This document shows positions 9,420 to 18,559 of a DNA stretch of 64,000 nt, one piece after another. The first letter of the stretch is position 1; the number at the start of each line of letters is the position of its first letter. The position numbers and the translations under genes were made by a program. Source of the stretch: G963664835 sp963664835. Lineage in GTDB: Bacteria > Chloroflexota > UBA6077 > FW602-bin22 > JBCLEL01. Location: positions 124,001 to 188,000 of the forward strand of contig CAXXUG010000013.1 in assembly GCA_963664835.2 (NCBI GenBank), in the 5' to 3' direction. A model generated the notes under the pieces. The model was not told the DNA's origin, searched no databases, and saw nothing but the letters and a program-made list of their open reading frames with translations.

Positions 9420-9728
9420 CTAGGTCGGATCAGGTAACTCCCTGAGGTCCATGATCATAAAGTCGTCGCGAATCGCAAAGAAGATACTTCTGAATCGGTC
9501 ATGGGTCGGGTGGGTCATGTAGCTCTGCAGCGAGGCGTCGTCTTCGAACTCCATCGTCAACGCATAACGGTACGCTGGCGGTTCGACTACCTCGAACGAC
9601 GTGCTTACCGCCAGGTTCTTCACCCCTTCAATTGCACGTAGGTCATCTTGGGCAGACTTGAGAACAGCGTCTACGTCTTCCTGTCTTGCCGTCGGCAACG
9701 TATTGAACATCACGATGTGTCGTATCAC
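9420..9728 (-). CDS. Dabb family (stress-responsive alpha/beta-barrel) protein
   Basis: A 102-residue single-domain protein. It begins MIRHIVMFNTLP and carries the Dabb pattern: a strand ending in HIVMF, a helix (DAVLKSAQDDLRAIEGV), then YRYALTMEFEDDASLQSYMTHPTHDRF, typical of the dimeric ferredoxin-like alpha/beta barrel. Some relatives are olivetolic acid cyclase-like, but most bacterial members have no known reaction. It is convergent with the Gfo/Idh/MocA gene (18 bases between ends) and divergent from the metallo-hydrolase gene. Confidence 0.88.
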   Translation of the reverse strand: MIRHIVMFNTLPTARQEDVDAVLKSAQDDLRAIEGVKNLAVSTSFEVVEPPAYRYALTMEFEDDASLQSYMTHPTHDRFRSIFFAIRDDFMIMDLRELPDPT

Positions 9729-9945
9729 GAATCCTCTCCTTTTCGGCCAGTCTACATCCGGCTTTCGGTTCGAGTCGAATCACTGAGATCAATCGGCAAC
9801 TCAGAGGCTCAAGTAGAATATGGATCGAGTCGCCAGGCTCACGAACCCCGAAAACGTGTTCGACTATGCCAGGCATTAGTCGCCAACGCACCTCGACCTG
9901 GTGCCCCTGGCTCATACACCCAGAGTCTCTTGCCAAGGAGAAACT

Positions 9946-10920
9946 ATGGACCCGCTCAATCACACTGATTTCAAGTTCCATCCCCAGATCACCCAGATCG
10001 GTTGCTATTGGGGCGGCGTTGGGCACACTGAGCTCTACCTGCTCGAAGGCGAGCGGCTGGCGGTCGTCGACACCTGCACCGCGCCCGATCCAGAGAGATA
10101 CATCGCTCCGGCGTTGGAGAACATCGGTCGCTCGCTTGCCGACGTCGACCTGATCATCAACTCTCATGGACACTACGACCACGTTGGCGGCAATGAGTCG
10201 GTTCTCGAGGCGGCGCCGGACTGCGAAATCCTGCTCCACCCGGCGGACCGGGAGATCGCCGAGGATCCTGACCGCCAGTTCGAGACTCTGCAAGGTCCAG
10301 CGCTGGAGCTGCTCGGATTACACGACCAGATGGAGGCAAGTCGCCAGGAAATGCACCGATATATGGGCCGGCCGCCCAAGATCACTCGGTTCATCAACGA
10401 CGACGACTTGATCGATCTCGGGCGCGGTATCGAGTTGAGGGTATTGCACACGCCGGGACACTCCGCAGGCTGTGTCAGTCTCCACTGGGAACAGGAAGGG
10501 ATCGTGTTGAGCTGCGATTCCGCACCCGGCAATGGCAGCCGCGAGGGAGGTTCCCCGCTGATGCTGCATCCCGAGTTGTACGAGGCCTCTGTACGCAGGC
10601 TTCTGGATGTCGATCCAGTCGTCCTGGCTTTAGGCCACCACTACATCGTGCCTGGGATGACTCGCGAATCGGTCAAATACCGCTCGGACTGCCGGCGTTA
10701 CCTGGAGAAGTGCATCGAAGTCGCCGAACTGTACGCCGACGCGACCCACCGGGCGACTAAGGCCGACCCCGATAGATCCTTCCCGTTGATTGCCGGCGAG
10801 GTGTTTGACCTACTGCGGGAGCCGCTTGCCCTTCAGCCGGACCCTTCGACCGGCCACATCGGCCTGCTCGGCGCCCACATCATCCACCGGAACCACCAGC
10901 GCTCGCTGACAGCCATGTAG
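9946..10920 (+). CDS. Metallo-beta-lactamase fold hydrolase
   Basis: A 324-residue protein from an ATG at 9946, six bases after AAGGAG; the frame extends to 9901 but without a better start. The zinc motif HxHxDH is present as HGHYDH at residues 74-79, with later metal ligands in the HTPGHSAGC segment and the LSCDSAPGNG strand (Asp ligand). The C-terminal HHYIV segment supplies another His. The layout fits glyoxalase II/lactonase-type hydrolases acting on thioesters or lactones in the cytoplasm. Its 3' end is 12 bases from the end of the convergent UGSC selenoprotein gene. Confidence 0.88.
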   Translation: MDPLNHTDFKFHPQITQIGCYWGGVGHTELYLLEGERLAVVDTCTAPDPERYIAPALENIGRSLADVDLIINSHGHYDHVGGNESVLEAAPDCEILLHPADREIAEDPDRQFETLQGPALELLGLHDQMEASRQEMHRYMGRPPKITRFINDDDLIDLGRGIELRVLHTPGHSAGCVSLHWEQEGIVLSCDSAPGNGSREGGSPLMLHPELYEASVRRLLDVDPVVLALGHHYIVPGMTRESVKYRSDCRRYLEKCIEVAELYADATHRATKADPDRSFPLIAGEVFDLLREPLALQPDPSTGHIGLLGAHIIHRNHQRSLTAM

Positions 10921-10932
10921 CGAGCGTTTGCG

Positions 10933-11478
10933 CTAGTCCTGGCGCAGGAGTAGTTGAATCACCTGGGGCAGAGCCATCTTGGCGCGTTTACTCAACTCCT
11001 CGGGAGTCAGGCTGCCAATTGGGTGGGGAATCACCGCAAATGGATAATCCGGCGCGCCTTGCAGCCGGCTCATCACCTTGCCGCTACTCACGAACGGCTG
11101 GGTGCAGATTACCGCGGTGGGCACGCCCATGCGCTCCAGGGTCAATCCGTCGTGCAAACTGCACGAAGAGCAGGACCCTCAATCGCCGGTGGCGGTAATC
11201 ACCACGTCGCACTGCTGCTTCAGTTCCTCGAGGATTCCAGGTGGCGCGGGCCGGCCTGCGTTACCCTTGTTTCGGGTCGCGACGGTCGCGAACTCATAGT
11301 TCTTGGCCAGATGTCCTAACACCGCTTGAAGCAGCTCTTCCGAGTTGGCCTTGCCGTTGGCGAGCAGTCCAATCCGTTGTGAAGCCAACGAGGAAGGGCG
11401 TGGCGCCAGATCCGCCGGAACGGTCACCGTCTCAGTGGTCGGATCCAAGACCGTCATAGTCGCGAATGAAGTAACCAT
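10933..11478 (-). CDS. UGSC-family selenoprotein (in-frame TGA read as selenocysteine)
   Basis: An ATG at 11478, six bases after AGGAGG, starts a frame that meets TGA at codon 100 (11181-11179) and continues without a stop to 10933, 181 residues in all. The residues across the TGA are TATGD-U-GSCSSCSLHDGLTLE, matching the known UGSC (seleno)protein family, named for this motif. Two further cysteines (103 and 106) follow closely, suggesting redox chemistry. A hairpin suited to a bacterial SECIS begins right after the TGA. The C-terminal half (GVPTAVICTQPF, PIGSLTPEEL) is intact and at normal codon use, which argues against a pseudogene. The upstream gene is 44 bases away on the same strand. 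The reaction is unknown. Confidence 0.88.
11139..11181 (-). promoter_or_regulatory. Candidate bacterial SECIS hairpin
   Basis: Directly after the UGA codon the mRNA can fold with an outer stem GGGUC/GACCC and a perfect inner stem UCGUGC/GCACGA closed by the loop AGUUU. The loop G is 20 bases after the UGA, inside the distance at which SelB recognises bacterial SECIS loops, where a G near the loop start is typical. Seen directly from sequence; binding by SelB is inferred. Confidence 0.75.
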
Positions 11479-11522
11479 TTGCGCCTCCTGATTAAGCGTT
11501 ATCGGCACCGAATGTCTGTCGC

Positions 11523-12551
11523 CTAGATGGATCGAGTGACCGGCCTGGAGCCGGTGCCACCAGCCCACAGCGGGATTATATCGACAAAGGCTCCGGCCGC
11601 GCCACCCGCCACCACTATGGTGATCGAGTCCGGTTCGCGACACACGCCAACGAGCCGGTTGGGATCCTCCGGCGCCTCCTTCGACTCCAGGCGGCCGGCT
11701 TCGATCCAATCTTGCACCGTGCGCTGCGCCTTCTCTGCCAGGAACTCCTTGACTTGGCGCTTGCTCCAGCGGGCCGTGCGAATGTGTCCTATGTGCTCCG
11801 GCGACATTATCAGCACCACCTCACCCTGGTCGGGACCGACTGCCTTCAGGACGTCTGCAACGGTAGTGAGAATGGCCTCCGGCGTGTTGCCGGCATGATT
11901 GGTCGCCTGCCATGGAGAGAGCCCGGCAAACACCGAAACGGCGCTCTCATCCTCAGACAACCCTCGCTCGACGTGGAGCGGGTCCCAGGGGCTCTCCTCC
12001 TCGGCCTCGGCTATGCACCAACTGTACTTTCCGGCGTGGCCGAACGTCGCCTTGTCCAACTCGCCGGGAATCGCGCCGACCACGTTGATCGCTATCAGGC
12101 GTAACGCCCGGCCGATAGTGGCGTTCGCCCTTCGCCCCGGACCGAACAGGTTGATCCCCGAGTTGAGACCGATCTGCTGGGCAATAGGTCCGTTGACCAC
12201 CATCAGGATAGCGGCGCCCATCGTGCTGGCCGTGATCGCGTGCAGGTTGAACTGGTCCTCGCAGATGGCCTCGGCCGCCGCCAAAACCACCGGGAAATAC
12301 TCCGGCCTGCACCCGGCCATCACGGCGTTGATGGCTGCCTTCTCCACTGTGAGGACTCTGCCCCGTACCGGCTCCATACCCAAGACGTCTGACCCATCCC
12401 TACCGGCAGCTTCCAGAAACCGGAGCACCAGGTCTTCGGTCGGAGGGATTATCGGTAGACCGTCGCTCCAACCTCGCTCGTGGTATAGTTCGTTAGCCTC
12501 CAGGAAGTCGTTCACTTCGTGGCGATGAGAAGTCAGGTGGACGCTGGACAT
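11523..12551 (-). CDS. Conserved protein of unknown function, partner of the UGSC selenoprotein
   Basis: A 342-residue protein starting MSSVHLTSHRHEVNDF at an ATG (12551) eight bases after GGAGG; an ATG 18 bases upstream has no such site. Recognisable features are ERGWSDGLPIIPPTED near the N-terminus, a central GLNSGINLFGPGRRANATIGRALRL stretch with several Gly and Asn, and VVLIMSPEHIGHIRTARWSK. There is no signal peptide and no clear membrane segment. I do not recognise a named domain. It precedes the selenoprotein gene by 44 bases on the same strand, so the two are probably one operon and may form one complex or act on one substrate. Confidence 0.75.
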   Translation of the reverse strand: MSSVHLTSHRHEVNDFLEANELYHERGWSDGLPIIPPTEDLVLRFLEAAGRDGSDVLGMEPVRGRVLTVEKAAINAVMAGCRPEYFPVVLAAAEAICEDQFNLHAITASTMGAAILMVVNGPIAQQIGLNSGINLFGPGRRANATIGRALRLIAINVVGAIPGELDKATFGHAGKYSWCIAEAEEESPWDPLHVERGLSEDESAVSVFAGLSPWQATNHAGNTPEAILTTVADVLKAVGPDQGEVVLIMSPEHIGHIRTARWSKRQVKEFLAEKAQRTVQDWIEAGRLESKEAPEDPNRLVGVCREPDSITIVVAGGAAGAFVDIIPLWAGGTGSRPVTRSI

Positions 12552-12677
12552 TGATGTACCTCCGACCATTGGCTACGAGCGAGGGAGTCTCCACAAGATG
12601 CCGCGGCTGCTACTCCCAATGCCGGGAACTCGAGACAAAGTCATTCAACGACACATCCTTTCATAAAATGGCGAATT

Positions 12678-15011
12678 ATGGGAACGCTTGAGGAGTTGAG
12701 GAACGGCCTGCGTTCAACTTTGCCGGACTTGGTGAGTCCGAGAGTGGTCGAACGTCTGGACGCGAATGTCGACATATTTAGGGATAGCCTGGGAATCCCG
12801 CACGTTAAGGGCAGATCAGTCGCGGACGCCTTCTTCGGGCAGGGATTCGTAACCGCACAGGACCGGCTGTGGCACATGGACTACGACCGGCACCGCGCTT
12901 ATGGACGCTGGGCGGAGTACGCCGGCAAGGTCGCGGTCGAGCAAGACATCCTGATGCGTCGCTTCCAGATCTTGCCAACGGTTCAGGAGGATTACCGATC
13001 TCTCACCGCGGATGCCAGAGCAATGCTGGACAGTTACGCCGCCGGCGTGAACGCCTTCATCGACGGTGGGGACTCCCTGCCCATCGAATACGCCCTGGTT
13101 GGTCAGCAGCCCGAACCCTGGCAGCCCTGGGATTGCCTGGCGGTGTTCAAGGTGCGCCACATAACGATGGGTTCATTCGAAGGCAAGCTCTGGGTCGCAA
13201 GACTGGTACGGGAGTTGGGATCCGAGCGAGCATCCCGCCTTTTTCCTGGTTACGAGCCCGGCCAGCTGTTGATCGTTCCGCCTGGCGCTCAATATGACGG
13301 TCCCGTTGCCGATGGAATCGCCGAGATATCCCGGGGCGCAGCCGCGGTCAGCCGGCTCAGCGGAGTCGACGCCGGCAGCAACAGTTGGGCGCTCTCCGGG
13401 TCCAGAACCGCCTCGGGAAAACCGCTCTTGGCCGGCGATCCTCATCGCGCGTTGGATGTCCCGAATGCTTACTATCAGAACCACATCGCCTGTCCGGAGT
13501 TCGATGTAATCGGGCTCTCATTTCCGGGATGCCCCGGATTTCCTCACTTTGGCCACAACGCCCACGTCGCTTGGTGCGTCACGCACGCCATGGCCGATTA
13601 TCAAGACCTGTACATCGAGAGATTCGACCGGGATGACCCGAGCATGTATCACTTTAGGGGGAATATGAAGCGAACCGAGATTCGACGTGAGACCGTCGAG
13701 GTCAGGGAGGATGCTCCGGTTGAGGTGGAGATTGCCTCGACTCACCACGGGCCAATCGTCGCCGGCAACCGCGAGGATGGATACGCGATTGCCTTCAAAT
13801 ACACCTCCACTGCTGAACCCAACCGCACCGCTGAGGCTATCCACAAGATGCTCACGGCTTCATCGGTGGACGAGTTGGACGAGTCGATGAGGACTTGGGT
13901 CGACCCTTGCAATAACTTCTTGTACGCGGATGTCCACGGCGACATCGGCTACCTGAATCGCGGCAGGGTGCCCATTCGGTCGATGTCAAATGCCTGGCTG
14001 CCCGTGCCTGGCTGGACTGGCGAGCATGAGTGGAAGGGATACATTCCCTTCGAGGAGTTGGTGCGGTCACGAAATCCCGACGCCGGCTACATCGTCACGG
14101 CGAACAATCGAATCGTCGGCGATGAGTATCCCTACCACATCTCCTTGCATTTCGCCCCTGACTACCGGGCCCGGCGAATTACCGAACGCTTGTCGAGCAT
14201 AGGGCGTGCGACCGTGGAAGACATGAGCGCCGTGCATTCCGATCTGGTGTCAGTCCCCGCAGCTACCTACGTGGACTTGATCCTTCGGGCCGACCCCACT
14301 GATGGCCTGACGTCCAGGGCGCAACACGAAGTAAGACATTGGGATGGTGGAATGAGAGCCGACGAGCCGGCGCCGGCAATATACCGGGCCTTCCGCGACA
14401 GGCTAACGAGAGCGATACAGAGAGTTGCTTTCGGAAGAATTGCTGACGAAGCTCTCGACAGCGGTGGAAGTGGAGTGCCGGGAGGCCCCGCCCGGATGGA
14501 GGCCATATTCGCGCAAAAGGGAAATGAGGGCGAAGGCACAGTGCTCTTGCCCGGTGTAGACTGGAGCACATTGATATCTAGGTCGCTATCAGAGGCGTTG
14601 GCATTTTTGAAGGCCCGGCTTGGGCCAGACATTGATGATTGGCGGTGGGGCGCCGTCCACTATACGCAGCCTAGCCACACACTCTCTCCGACCTTTCCCA
14701 ATCTGGTCCCCTTGTTGGATCCACCTTCAACCCGGATGCCCGGTGATGGCGACACGCCCTTGTGCGCTTCCTCCCACCCATCGGAGCCCGAGGTCGTTAG
14801 GAACGCTTCGGTGGCGCGCTACGTCTTCGATTTGTCGGATTGGGACAATTCGCGCTGGATCGTCCCGTTGGGCGCATCCGGCCACCCTGGCAGCCCGCAC
14901 TACCTTGACCAATCGCCAATCTGGGCCGGCTTGAAAACGAAACCCATGCTGTACGACTGGGACCGAGTAGCCGCCGACTCGGAGGCCCATCAGACCCTCC
15001 GCCCACGTTAG
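12678..15011 (+). CDS. Penicillin acylase family protein (peptidase S45, Ntn-hydrolase)
   Basis: A 777-residue protein with the S45 layout: an N-terminal alpha chain (IFRDSLGIPHVKGRSVADAFFGQGF, then QDRLWHMDYDRHRAYGRWAE), a spacer, and the autocleavage site with nucleophile Ser234 in DAGSNSWALSGS. The beta chain carries LLAGDPHRALDVPNAYYQNHI, PGFPHFGHNAHVAWCVTHA and later NFLYADVHGDIGYL. Such enzymes hydrolyse amides: beta-lactam side chains, acyl-homoserine lactones or N-acyl lipids. No signal peptide is evident, unlike many periplasmic members. No Shine-Dalgarno site is obvious before the ATG, so the start is slightly uncertain. Confidence 0.9.
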   Translation: MGTLEELRNGLRSTLPDLVSPRVVERLDANVDIFRDSLGIPHVKGRSVADAFFGQGFVTAQDRLWHMDYDRHRAYGRWAEYAGKVAVEQDILMRRFQILPTVQEDYRSLTADARAMLDSYAAGVNAFIDGGDSLPIEYALVGQQPEPWQPWDCLAVFKVRHITMGSFEGKLWVARLVRELGSERASRLFPGYEPGQLLIVPPGAQYDGPVADGIAEISRGAAAVSRLSGVDAGSNSWALSGSRTASGKPLLAGDPHRALDVPNAYYQNHIACPEFDVIGLSFPGCPGFPHFGHNAHVAWCVTHAMADYQDLYIERFDRDDPSMYHFRGNMKRTEIRRETVEVREDAPVEVEIASTHHGPIVAGNREDGYAIAFKYTSTAEPNRTAEAIHKMLTASSVDELDESMRTWVDPCNNFLYADVHGDIGYLNRGRVPIRSMSNAWLPVPGWTGEHEWKGYIPFEELVRSRNPDAGYIVTANNRIVGDEYPYHISLHFAPDYRARRITERLSSIGRATVEDMSAVHSDLVSVPAATYVDLILRADPTDGLTSRAQHEVRHWDGGMRADEPAPAIYRAFRDRLTRAIQRVAFGRIADEALDSGGSGVPGGPARMEAIFAQKGNEGEGTVLLPGVDWSTLISRSLSEALAFLKARLGPDIDDWRWGAVHYTQPSHTLSPTFPNLVPLLDPPSTRMPGDGDTPLCASSHPSEPEVVRNASVARYVFDLSDWDNSRWIVPLGASGHPGSPHYLDQSPIWAGLKTKPMLYDWDRVAADSEAHQTLRPR

Positions 15012-15510
15012 CTGCCTCTTCGACCGTTGCATGGTGCGGGAACGGTTGAGAAATCGCTGAAGCGGCGCTCAACCTGGCACGAAAATGATGTGACGCGACC
15101 CCGAGAGTGCGCGCGCAACGGGGCTTCTGCATTCTTCGTCTTGGCCCGCCATTAGTCGTTGGTTCGAGAATGATCCTACGTGGCTCCGAGAGTGCCCTCA
15201 TTAAACCGGTCCCGCACTCGTCAATCTGGCCTCCCGTTCGTCGTTCCGGCGAAAGCCGGAATCCAGAGGGGCGGGGAAGGGAAATGTAGCGCGGGGGCTT
15301 GTCCCCCGCTGCCGGCAGACCGGCACCTAACCCTAGTCCCGAGCCAACGTAGAGAAGACCCGCCAACCTGCGCTTCGAATTTCATACCTTGGGCCGCCCG
15401 CTTCTGGCTGGACCGATTACTTTGAGAATAGCCTCCCGATTCGTCACTGCGGCGACCTAAAGCATGTCCTGAATGTCATCGTGAATAGCAATGCTGTGGG
15501 TATGGTAGGA
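15012..15510. repeat. Gene-free stretch with dispersed repeats
   Basis: No gene seen. Modules present: CACGAAAATGATGTGACGCG near 15078 and a related AATGATCCTACGTGGCTCCG near 15169, an inverted repeat CCGGCGAAAGCCGG at 15246-15259, a short-form palindromic copy (15281-15310) and AAAGCATGTCCTGAATGTCA near 15460, which recurs near 34375. Confidence 0.7.
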
Positions 15511-15511
15511 A

Positions 15512-15665
15512 GGCTCCGTACCCCGAAACGGGGCCGGAGTCTAGTGGTGGGGATTCCGTAGCGACGGCGCTGGTTCCGAACTAAGCATCCGGTCCGCCTT
15601 AAGCGGACGATTCTGCTCCCCTTATATGGCCTTGACAAGGCCTTAGGCGATTCCGGTGAGGAGCC
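15512..15665 (+). ncRNA. Candidate structured RNA of unknown class
   Basis: Several strong hairpins follow one another: CCCCG-AAA-CGGGG (15521-15533) inside a longer CTCCG/CGGAG stem, CCGT-AGCG-ACGG (15556-15567), GTCCGC-CTTAA-GCGGAC (15592-15608) and GGCCTT-GAC-AAGGCC (15628-15642). GGGGA (15549-15553) can pair with TCCCC (15617-15621) to enclose two of them, and GGCTCC (15512-15517) can pair with GGAGCC (15660-15665). It ends about 130 bases before the aminotransferase start, so it could be a leader element or an independent RNA. No known family was recognised, and the strand is a guess from the downstream gene. Confidence 0.35.
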
Positions 15666-15797
15666 CGATAGTAGGTTAGCGCCCAAACCTTGTCGCTCGC
15701 AATGGCCGTGTGGGTTAACATGCTACAGTCGACAATGGTCGTTACGCCGGTTGTTAGAGATTCTCTCTTCCATCGGCCGATTTGGGAGGTGTTAGCG

Positions 15798-17147
15798 ATG
15801 AGCCAAACGCTGCAACCAGTTCGACACAACGCGTTCCTATCGCCCGATTCGGCGACCGCCAAGCTGTATAAGGAAGCGTCGCGGTTTATTCCAGGCGGTA
15901 GTTCGCGGGTCCACTATCACTTTCAACCCAACCCGATCTATGCCAGGACGGCGTCGGGATGCCATTTGACCGATGTCGAGGGCGTGGAGCGGCTCGATTT
16001 CCTCAACAACATGACCGCTCTGATCCACGGCCACGGAAACCCGGCCGTCAAGCGGGCTCTGGTTGATCAGATCGAGCGAGGCACCGCATTCTCGGAGCCG
16101 GCCGCAGAGGAAATTAACCTGGCAAGGCTGATGACCGAAAGAGTGTCGACCGTCGAGCAGATTCGCTTCGGCAACTCCGGAACAGAGAGCGTAATGATCG
16201 CGATCAAACTCGCCAGGGCGTACACTGGTCGCTCGATGATCGCCAAGTTCGAGGGTTTCTACCACGGGTATTACGACTATGCACAGATCAGCAACGGTGT
16301 CCCTGGACTGAATCTTGGCGATGAGAGCGCGCCAACCAGCGTTGCCGGATCAGGGGGTCTCGCTGACTCGGTGCCCGAAGACGTCCTCGTATTGCCTTTC
16401 AACAACCGGCCCGCCGTCGAAAGGCTGTTGGAAGAGCATCACCAATCGATTGCCGCCCTCATCCTCGACCCGTTGTCGAACAGGGCCGGATTTGTTCGTC
16501 CGGCCGATGGGTTTCTGAGTTTCCTCCGGGAGATCACGTCCAAGTATGGCATCGTCCTGATCTTCGATGAGGTGATATGTTTTCGTATCTCTTACGGTGG
16601 CGCCCAGGGCGCGTACGGTGGAGATCCGGACCTCACGGTATTCGGCAAAATAATTGGCGGTGGACTGCCAGTAGGAGCGGTAGGAGGCCGGCGTGACATC
16701 ATGGCGCTGCTCGATCCGAGCCTGGGAAGCCCGCCGGTCGCATCCGGTGGCACCTTTAGTGCCAACCCGTTGACGATGGTGGCCGGATACGCCGCGCTCG
16801 AGCAGATGTCGCCGGCGGAGTACGACCGAATCGGTCAGTTGGGGCGCAAACTGCGCGAAGAGGGCACGTCGATCATCTCCGCGGCAGGCGTCAAGGGCCA
16901 GATCACAGGCGACGGTTCAGTATTCCGCATACTGTTTACCGACGAGCCAGTTTCCAACTACCGTAGCTCGGCCCGTCAAACCGCTGCTTCAGAGGTGATC
17001 GCGAATCTGCACCTGAATCTCCTCGATGAAGGTGTGATTATCTCCAAGGCTATGTTGGGCTGTCTGTCGACGCCGATGGGTGATCAGGAGGTTGATTTCT
17101 TCCTGGCCGCGTTGGAACGATCCATTAACTGCGCGCTGGGTGATTAG
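15798..17147 (+). CDS. Class III aminotransferase (glutamate-1-semialdehyde aminomutase-like)
   Basis: A 449-residue PLP enzyme starting at an ATG (15798) seven bases after GGAGGT; the frame extends to 15690 without a ribosome site. Fold-type I class III signatures are present: RFIPGGSSRVHYHF, NSGTESVMIAIKLARAYTGR, the cofactor Asp in VLIFDEVICFR and the Schiff-base Lys284 in VFGKIIGGGLPVGAVGG. Sequence character is closest to glutamate-1-semialdehyde aminomutase-like proteins, but no heme biosynthesis genes are nearby, and many relatives are catabolic transaminases of beta- or omega-amino acids. The substrate is not determined. Confidence 0.88.
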   Translation: MSQTLQPVRHNAFLSPDSATAKLYKEASRFIPGGSSRVHYHFQPNPIYARTASGCHLTDVEGVERLDFLNNMTALIHGHGNPAVKRALVDQIERGTAFSEPAAEEINLARLMTERVSTVEQIRFGNSGTESVMIAIKLARAYTGRSMIAKFEGFYHGYYDYAQISNGVPGLNLGDESAPTSVAGSGGLADSVPEDVLVLPFNNRPAVERLLEEHHQSIAALILDPLSNRAGFVRPADGFLSFLREITSKYGIVLIFDEVICFRISYGGAQGAYGGDPDLTVFGKIIGGGLPVGAVGGRRDIMALLDPSLGSPPVASGGTFSANPLTMVAGYAALEQMSPAEYDRIGQLGRKLREEGTSIISAAGVKGQITGDGSVFRILFTDEPVSNYRSSARQTAASEVIANLHLNLLDEGVIISKAMLGCLSTPMGDQEVDFFLAALERSINCALGD

Positions 17148-17229
17148 TTGTGCCCATGCACAGGAAGCATGCGAGCGGGTAGGGCGCTGCGAAGTGAACG
17201 CCAGGATCTGTTAATCCGGGGAAGCTGCC

Positions 17230-18492
17230 TCAGCTCCAGCGCATGAAAATAGTCGGTTGGTAGCTCCAGCCGGCGTTCAACACCGCTTCGGCAATCTGTC
17301 GTTTCATTAATGAAACATCATAGGTCTTTCGGGTCTCCGGGCGCGGGTTTCGTTCCACATCCGCGCCCCCGCCAGTTGCAGGCAGGTGGCTCCAGTCAGT
17401 CAGATCCAGCCCGATAATCGGCCGGCGACGGACCTGTACTTCGCTGTCAGGTCTCCATTTACCCTTTGCGATCAGCCGATATCTCTCCTGCGCCACCCTA
17501 ACCGTTTTGCGTCTACTGTCGAGTCGCAACCGCAGCGCTATGGCTCCGGTCATGCCCTGTCGTCCGAAGAGCTCTTGCCAGGTACGCTCGCGAGCCTCCC
17601 AAACCGTGACGAACTCATCCTTTGCCGCCTTGGTGACTCTCCATAGGCGATCGCTCCCATTGCTTGAGAGAAGAGCATTCTCCATCTCGGCGGCGGAAGC
17701 TGGCTGATTTGAGCGGCGAGGCCTTGATGCGGAGACCCGCGATGCTACCACCGGCCAAACAAGGGCGGCAAATGCCATCCCGATTGCCGGCCAAAAGACC
17801 CTCCGATCCACCTCGAACTCTCCGAGCAAATGGACGCTGGAACGCGGGTCCCGCATTCTGACGTACGGAAAGTGCCGCAACATATCCTCTTCATACCGGT
17901 CATCGGGAATCAAGACTGTGGCGAGCCAAACTCCGTCGACCCAAGTGAGAATCTTCGTGTGGTATCTGATCATTACGCCGTCCCAGTAGCCACTCGAGTA
18001 GGCGAATACCTGGACGGGATTGACATACGGGTTGTCGAACCGACTCTCGCGCGCAAGCCGGATCAGAGCTATTCGCGGTTGAATCGCGTTAGAGAACTTC
18101 CGCAAGAGAATCCAGGAGTAGATGTGATTTGGGCCCTCGTAGTCTTCCTCCATCCGCACCTGGGCCCAATCCACTTCGCCTAGATTGATGCGAACTCTTC
18201 CAATTCCGGTTCCGCCTGAACTTACCGGCATAGCCGCAGAATCCTCTGACGAAACCATTCGGAAATCCTCCGAAGTAAGGTCGCGCGCGTCTATGAACTG
18301 TTGCAGCACTTCGACTGGCGTCTGTTGAGGGTCTATAGACTTTGCGCGTTGGAACGGGGCGGTTTCTGTTGCGAGGGACAACAAGAAGCCCAAAACGCCC
18401 GACACGAGGAATAACGCAACGGTCGTCGGCACGAGACGGCGCAAAGGTCTACTCATCCCATACTTGAGCGGTTTCCTGCAGCCTCCCCGCAT
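17230..18492 (-). CDS. Membrane-anchored protein of unknown function, paralogue A
   Basis: A 420-residue protein with an N-terminal membrane helix (VALFLVSGVLGFLLSLA, about residues 26-42) and a second helix around FWPAIGMAFAALVWPVVASRV in the middle. The segment between them, about 190 residues, would lie outside the membrane, and the C-terminal 150 residues inside. It ends AGWSYQPTIFMRWS, nearly the same as the next gene upstream, which has the same layout: a paralogous pair. An internal ATG at 18456 could be the true start. No known domain recognised. The C-terminal part (RTWQELFGRQGM, RLRLDSRRKTVRV) is the best conserved between the two. Confidence 0.75.
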   Translation of the reverse strand: MRGGCRKPLKYGMSRPLRRLVPTTVALFLVSGVLGFLLSLATETAPFQRAKSIDPQQTPVEVLQQFIDARDLTSEDFRMVSSEDSAAMPVSSGGTGIGRVRINLGEVDWAQVRMEEDYEGPNHIYSWILLRKFSNAIQPRIALIRLARESRFDNPYVNPVQVFAYSSGYWDGVMIRYHTKILTWVDGVWLATVLIPDDRYEEDMLRHFPYVRMRDPRSSVHLLGEFEVDRRVFWPAIGMAFAALVWPVVASRVSASRPRRSNQPASAAEMENALLSSNGSDRLWRVTKAAKDEFVTVWEARERTWQELFGRQGMTGAIALRLRLDSRRKTVRVAQERYRLIAKGKWRPDSEVQVRRRPIIGLDLTDWSHLPATGGGADVERNPRPETRKTYDVSLMKRQIAEAVLNAGWSYQPTIFMRWS

Positions 18493-18559
18493 CCGGGCTC
18501 AAGATGAATGCTCACTTCTTGTCGGGAGCTGTGCGCCGCGGCATCCATAAGGGACTGTG

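Noticed and set aside
11179..11709. Stand-alone 176-residue minus-strand protein ending at the TGA
   Set aside because: The N-terminal part has no homology before the ATG at 11478, and the family motif continues through the TGA, so it is an artefact of stopping at a selenocysteine codon.
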